Below are positions 41,992 to 43,807 of a DNA stretch of 43,807 bases, in pieces. Position 1 is the first letter of the stretch, and the number at the start of each line of letters is the position of its first letter. The stretch is from Propionibacteriaceae bacterium UBA6238 (lineage in GTDB: Bacteria > Actinomycetota > Actinomycetes > Propionibacteriales > Propionibacteriaceae). Location of the stretch: the NCBI GenBank assembly GCA_002441465.1, contig DJWE01000073.1:79320-123126 (forward strand). Reading direction: 5' to 3'. The translations under genes were made by a program, and so were the position numbers. The notes under the pieces are model-generated. The model was not told where the DNA came from, ran no database searches, and saw nothing but the letters and a program-made list of their open reading frames with translations.

Positions 41992-41997
41992 ATCGTA
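41992..41997 (-). promoter_or_regulatory. Predicted -10 box for leaderless tsaE mRNA
   Basis: TACGAT (minus strand) fits the actinobacterial TANNNT -10 consensus and lies 6 bp before the GTG start, with no ribosome-binding site between them. That spacing would place the transcription start at or next to the start codon. Confidence 0.4.
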
Positions 41998-42028
41998 CCT
42001 CAGCCCGCGCCGCGCCCTTTCTCGTCGA

Positions 42029-42079
42029 CCCGTCGTGGCCGCCGCGACGTCATCCACGCCGCGGACGGCCACCGACGGG
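42029..42079 (-). terminator. Hairpin after mtlD
   Basis: CCCGTCGTGGCCG (42029-42041) pairs with CGGCCACCGACGGG (42066-42079) apart from one bulged base. It begins 8 bp after the mtlD stop and lies before the -10 box of the GNAT-TsaE gene, so it is a plausible terminator. No T-tract. Confidence 0.4.
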
Positions 42080-42086
42080 TGAGCGA

Positions 42087-43226
42087 TCAGTGGCCCTGCC
42101 TGGCTTCGACCACGGCCACCACGTCGGCGTACAACGGATGATCGGCGGGCAGGCCGGTCACCGTCGCGACCACCTCGGTCGCCGAAGCAGTGGCCAACAG
42201 GGACTGCAGCTCGACCGCCTCCGGGTCGTCGGGCGGATCGAATCGCAGGCCGGCCCCGATGGCCTCGAGCAGCGCGCCCCGGCCCATCCCCCGCTCGGCG
42301 AGCTGGGCGGCCGGGCTGATGAATCGGTCGTTACGGCTGAGCTTGCGAAGCGGGGCTCTGCCCACGCGCAGCGTCGTGTCCGGAAGGTACGGATTCGCGA
42401 AGCGCTTGAGGATCTTCTCCACATAGCTCGCCTGGGTGCTGGCATCGACGCCGTGCTTGGCGACGATCAGCGAGGCCGTCTCGACCAGCACGGCTCGCAC
42501 CTGTGCGTTCACCCCCGGGTCGGCGAGAGCGTCGGAGATCCTCTCGATGCCCGCCGCGTAGCCGAACCAGGCGCTGGTCGCGTGCCCGGTGTTCACCGTG
42601 AACAGCTTGCGCTCGATGTAGGGCTCCAGGTCGGGCACCCAGGTCACCCCGGGGATGTCGGGGTGGGCACCGCCGAACGGGCCGGTCTCGATCACCCACT
42701 CGTAGAAGCTCTCCACGGTGACGTCCAGCCCGGCGTCCGGGTCCTGGTTGGGCACGATCCGATCGACGGCGGTGTTGGCGAAGATCGCTCTCGCGTCGAT
42801 GTCGCTGCCGGGATAGGCCTTCAGCACCTCGCCGGCGAGAATGTCGGTGCCGTTGATGGCGTTCTCGCACGCCATCACCGCCACCTTCGGCGCCCCCGCG
42901 GGACGCGCCGCGATCCCTGCGGCGATGGCCGGCGCGACGAACTTCAGGATGTGCGCGCCGACCGCCGTGGTGACGATGTCGGCGGACGCGATCGCCGCGA
43001 CCAACGCCTGTGCCTCCGCGGCCGAGTTCAGCGCGGAGAACCCGCGGACCTCCTGGGCCCGCGGCTCCTCCCCGACCTCGTGCACGACGTAGCTGTCGGC
43101 GTCCTTCAACCGCTGGATCAGCGACTCGGCAACGTCGGCGAACACCACCTCATAGCCGGCGTTGTGCAACAGCAGGCCGACGAACCCACGGCCGATGTTT
43201 CCTGCTCCGAAGTGGACTGCTTTCAT
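42087..43226 (-). CDS. mtlD: Mannitol-1-phosphate 5-dehydrogenase
   Basis: 379-aa NAD-dependent dehydrogenase converting mannitol 1-phosphate to fructose 6-phosphate. The N-terminal Rossmann motif is HFGAGNIGRGFVG (residues 5-17). The family segments VMACENAINGTDIL, VDRIVPNQDP, LEPYIERKLFTVNTGHATSAWFGYA (substrate-binding Lys) and KILKRFANPYLPDTTLRVGRAPLRKLSRNDRFISPA are present. It begins right after the stop codon of the PTS gene with no gap, so the two form one operon. Confidence 0.96.
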   Translation of the reverse strand: MKAVHFGAGNIGRGFVGLLLHNAGYEVVFADVAESLIQRLKDADSYVVHEVGEEPRAQEVRGFSALNSAAEAQALVAAIASADIVTTAVGAHILKFVAPAIAAGIAARPAGAPKVAVMACENAINGTDILAGEVLKAYPGSDIDARAIFANTAVDRIVPNQDPDAGLDVTVESFYEWVIETGPFGGAHPDIPGVTWVPDLEPYIERKLFTVNTGHATSAWFGYAAGIERISDALADPGVNAQVRAVLVETASLIVAKHGVDASTQASYVEKILKRFANPYLPDTTLRVGRAPLRKLSRNDRFISPAAQLAERGMGRGALLEAIGAGLRFDPPDDPEAVELQSLLATASATEVVATVTGLPADHPLYADVVAVVEARQGH

Positions 43227-43807
43227 CTAGTCGTTCACCTTCTTGAACGCGTCGGCGATCTGTTCGGCGGTGGTGGCCTGCTCGAGGTGTGCCACCGCGT
43301 CGGGGTCCAGGAACACCTCGGCGATCTTGCTCAACAGGTCGAGGTGCTCGTCGTTCGCGCCGGCGATACCGATCACGAACTTCACCTGGTTGCCGTTCCA
43401 GTCGATCCCGGCCGGATACCGGACCACGGAGATCGCCGAGGTCCGAATCATCGCCTTGGCCTCGTTCGTGCCGTGCGGAATGGCCAAGAAGTTGCCCATA
43501 TAGGTGGACACGGACTTCTCCCGATCGTGCATCGAGCTGACATAGCCCGCTTCCACCGCTCCGGCATCGACCAGCAGCCGGCCTGCCTCCTCGATCGCGG
43601 CCGGCTGATCGGACGCGGCTCCCGACAACACGATCGACGACAGCCGCAACACTCCCGACGCGGCGTCGGCTGACGACGCGTCCACCGCAGAGGCTGTCAC
43701 CTCGGACGCCCCGGCCGGCTCCTCGGGAAACGCCCGCGCCGGAGCGGGTGGCGCCATGACCGGCTCGGCCTCGGCCGCCGTCTCGGTGGTGTTGGTTTGT
43801 TTGATGA
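43227..43807 (-). CDS. PTS mannitol transporter, EIIA domain (5' part beyond window)
   Basis: The C-terminal 140 residues are a mannitol/fructose-type EIIA domain: AGYVSSMHDREKSVSTYMGNFLAIPHGT with the phosphorylated His in IPHGT, and VKFVIGIAGANDEHLDLLSKIAEVF. Upstream is an Ala/Pro/Glu/Thr-rich linker, and the frame stays open to the window edge (IKQTNTTETAAEAEPV). The protein is therefore most likely the end of a fused EIICBA (MtlA-type) permease; a separate EIIA starting at the ATG 43757 is the alternative. Operon with mtlD. Confidence 0.85.
   Translation of the reverse strand, partial: IKQTNTTETAAEAEPVMAPPAPARAFPEEPAGASEVTASAVDASSADAASGVLRLSSIVLSGAASDQPAAIEEAGRLLVDAGAVEAGYVSSMHDREKSVSTYMGNFLAIPHGTNEAKAMIRTSAISVVRYPAGIDWNGNQVKFVIGIAGANDEHLDLLSKIAEVFLDPDAVAHLEQATTAEQIADAFKKVND

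Overview
The window is high-GC DNA from an actinobacterium. GTG starts, actinobacterial two-component pairs, an ROK-type polyphosphate glucokinase, DUF1707 and bPH2 membrane proteins, and a sugar ABC importer without its own ATPase all point that way. A Propionibacteriaceae-like host is plausible, but the sequence alone does not fix the genus.

Layout. Positions 2-4252 hold an ABC exporter (ATPase cut by the window edge, two permeases) followed by its histidine kinase and LuxR-type response regulator. Positions 4420-7440 hold a divergent pair of small enzymes (RibD/DHFR-like and GNAT) and a DHA2-type MFS exporter. Positions 7517-16775 form a sugar-catabolic locus: a GntR/UTRA repressor, a promoter region with three operator-like palindromes, an ABC importer, a NagB-like isomerase with an altered catalytic triad, a GH4 glycosidase, a BadF/BadG-type amino-sugar kinase and a GH3 beta-glucosidase. 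A second two-component pair (16844-18905) follows, with a tandem direct repeat upstream that is likely its own operator.

Positions 19264-33280 are the accessory region. A complete tRNA-Gly(CCC) lies at 33207-33280 on the minus strand. Its last 44 nt, cut at the anticodon loop, recur at 25476-25519 and 19264-19307. This is the footprint of two islands integrated in tandem at the tRNA 3' end. Each island has its own kind of short repeat just inside its ends. No integrase, replication or transfer gene is visible, so both resemble cis-mobilizable (CIME-like) elements. Island 1 (about 6.2 kb) is almost entirely one minus-strand gene cluster: DUF4238 protein, HNH-like zinc protein, SIR2-domain NADase-like protein, a two-helix membrane protein, a 249-aa protein and a 69-aa protein. 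This is the best candidate here for an undescribed (probably anti-phage) system. Island 2 (about 7.7 kb) carries mostly unrecognised single genes, including a HEAT-repeat protein, a HEPN-like protein and a 631-aa zinc-ribbon protein.

Positions 33475-43807 return to core genome: a LuxR regulator, a small membrane protein, a DUF1707/LiaF-like protein, two bPH2 membrane proteins, galE, ppgK, argS, a GNAT-TsaE fusion, mtlD and the EIIA end of a mannitol PTS. Three large palindromes lie between or within these genes. Two of them (37314-37369 and 40954-41025) share an identical 19-nt arm and a CTATAG-containing loop, so they belong to one dispersed repeat family; one has become part of the 3' coding end of a bPH2 gene that overlaps galE tail to tail.
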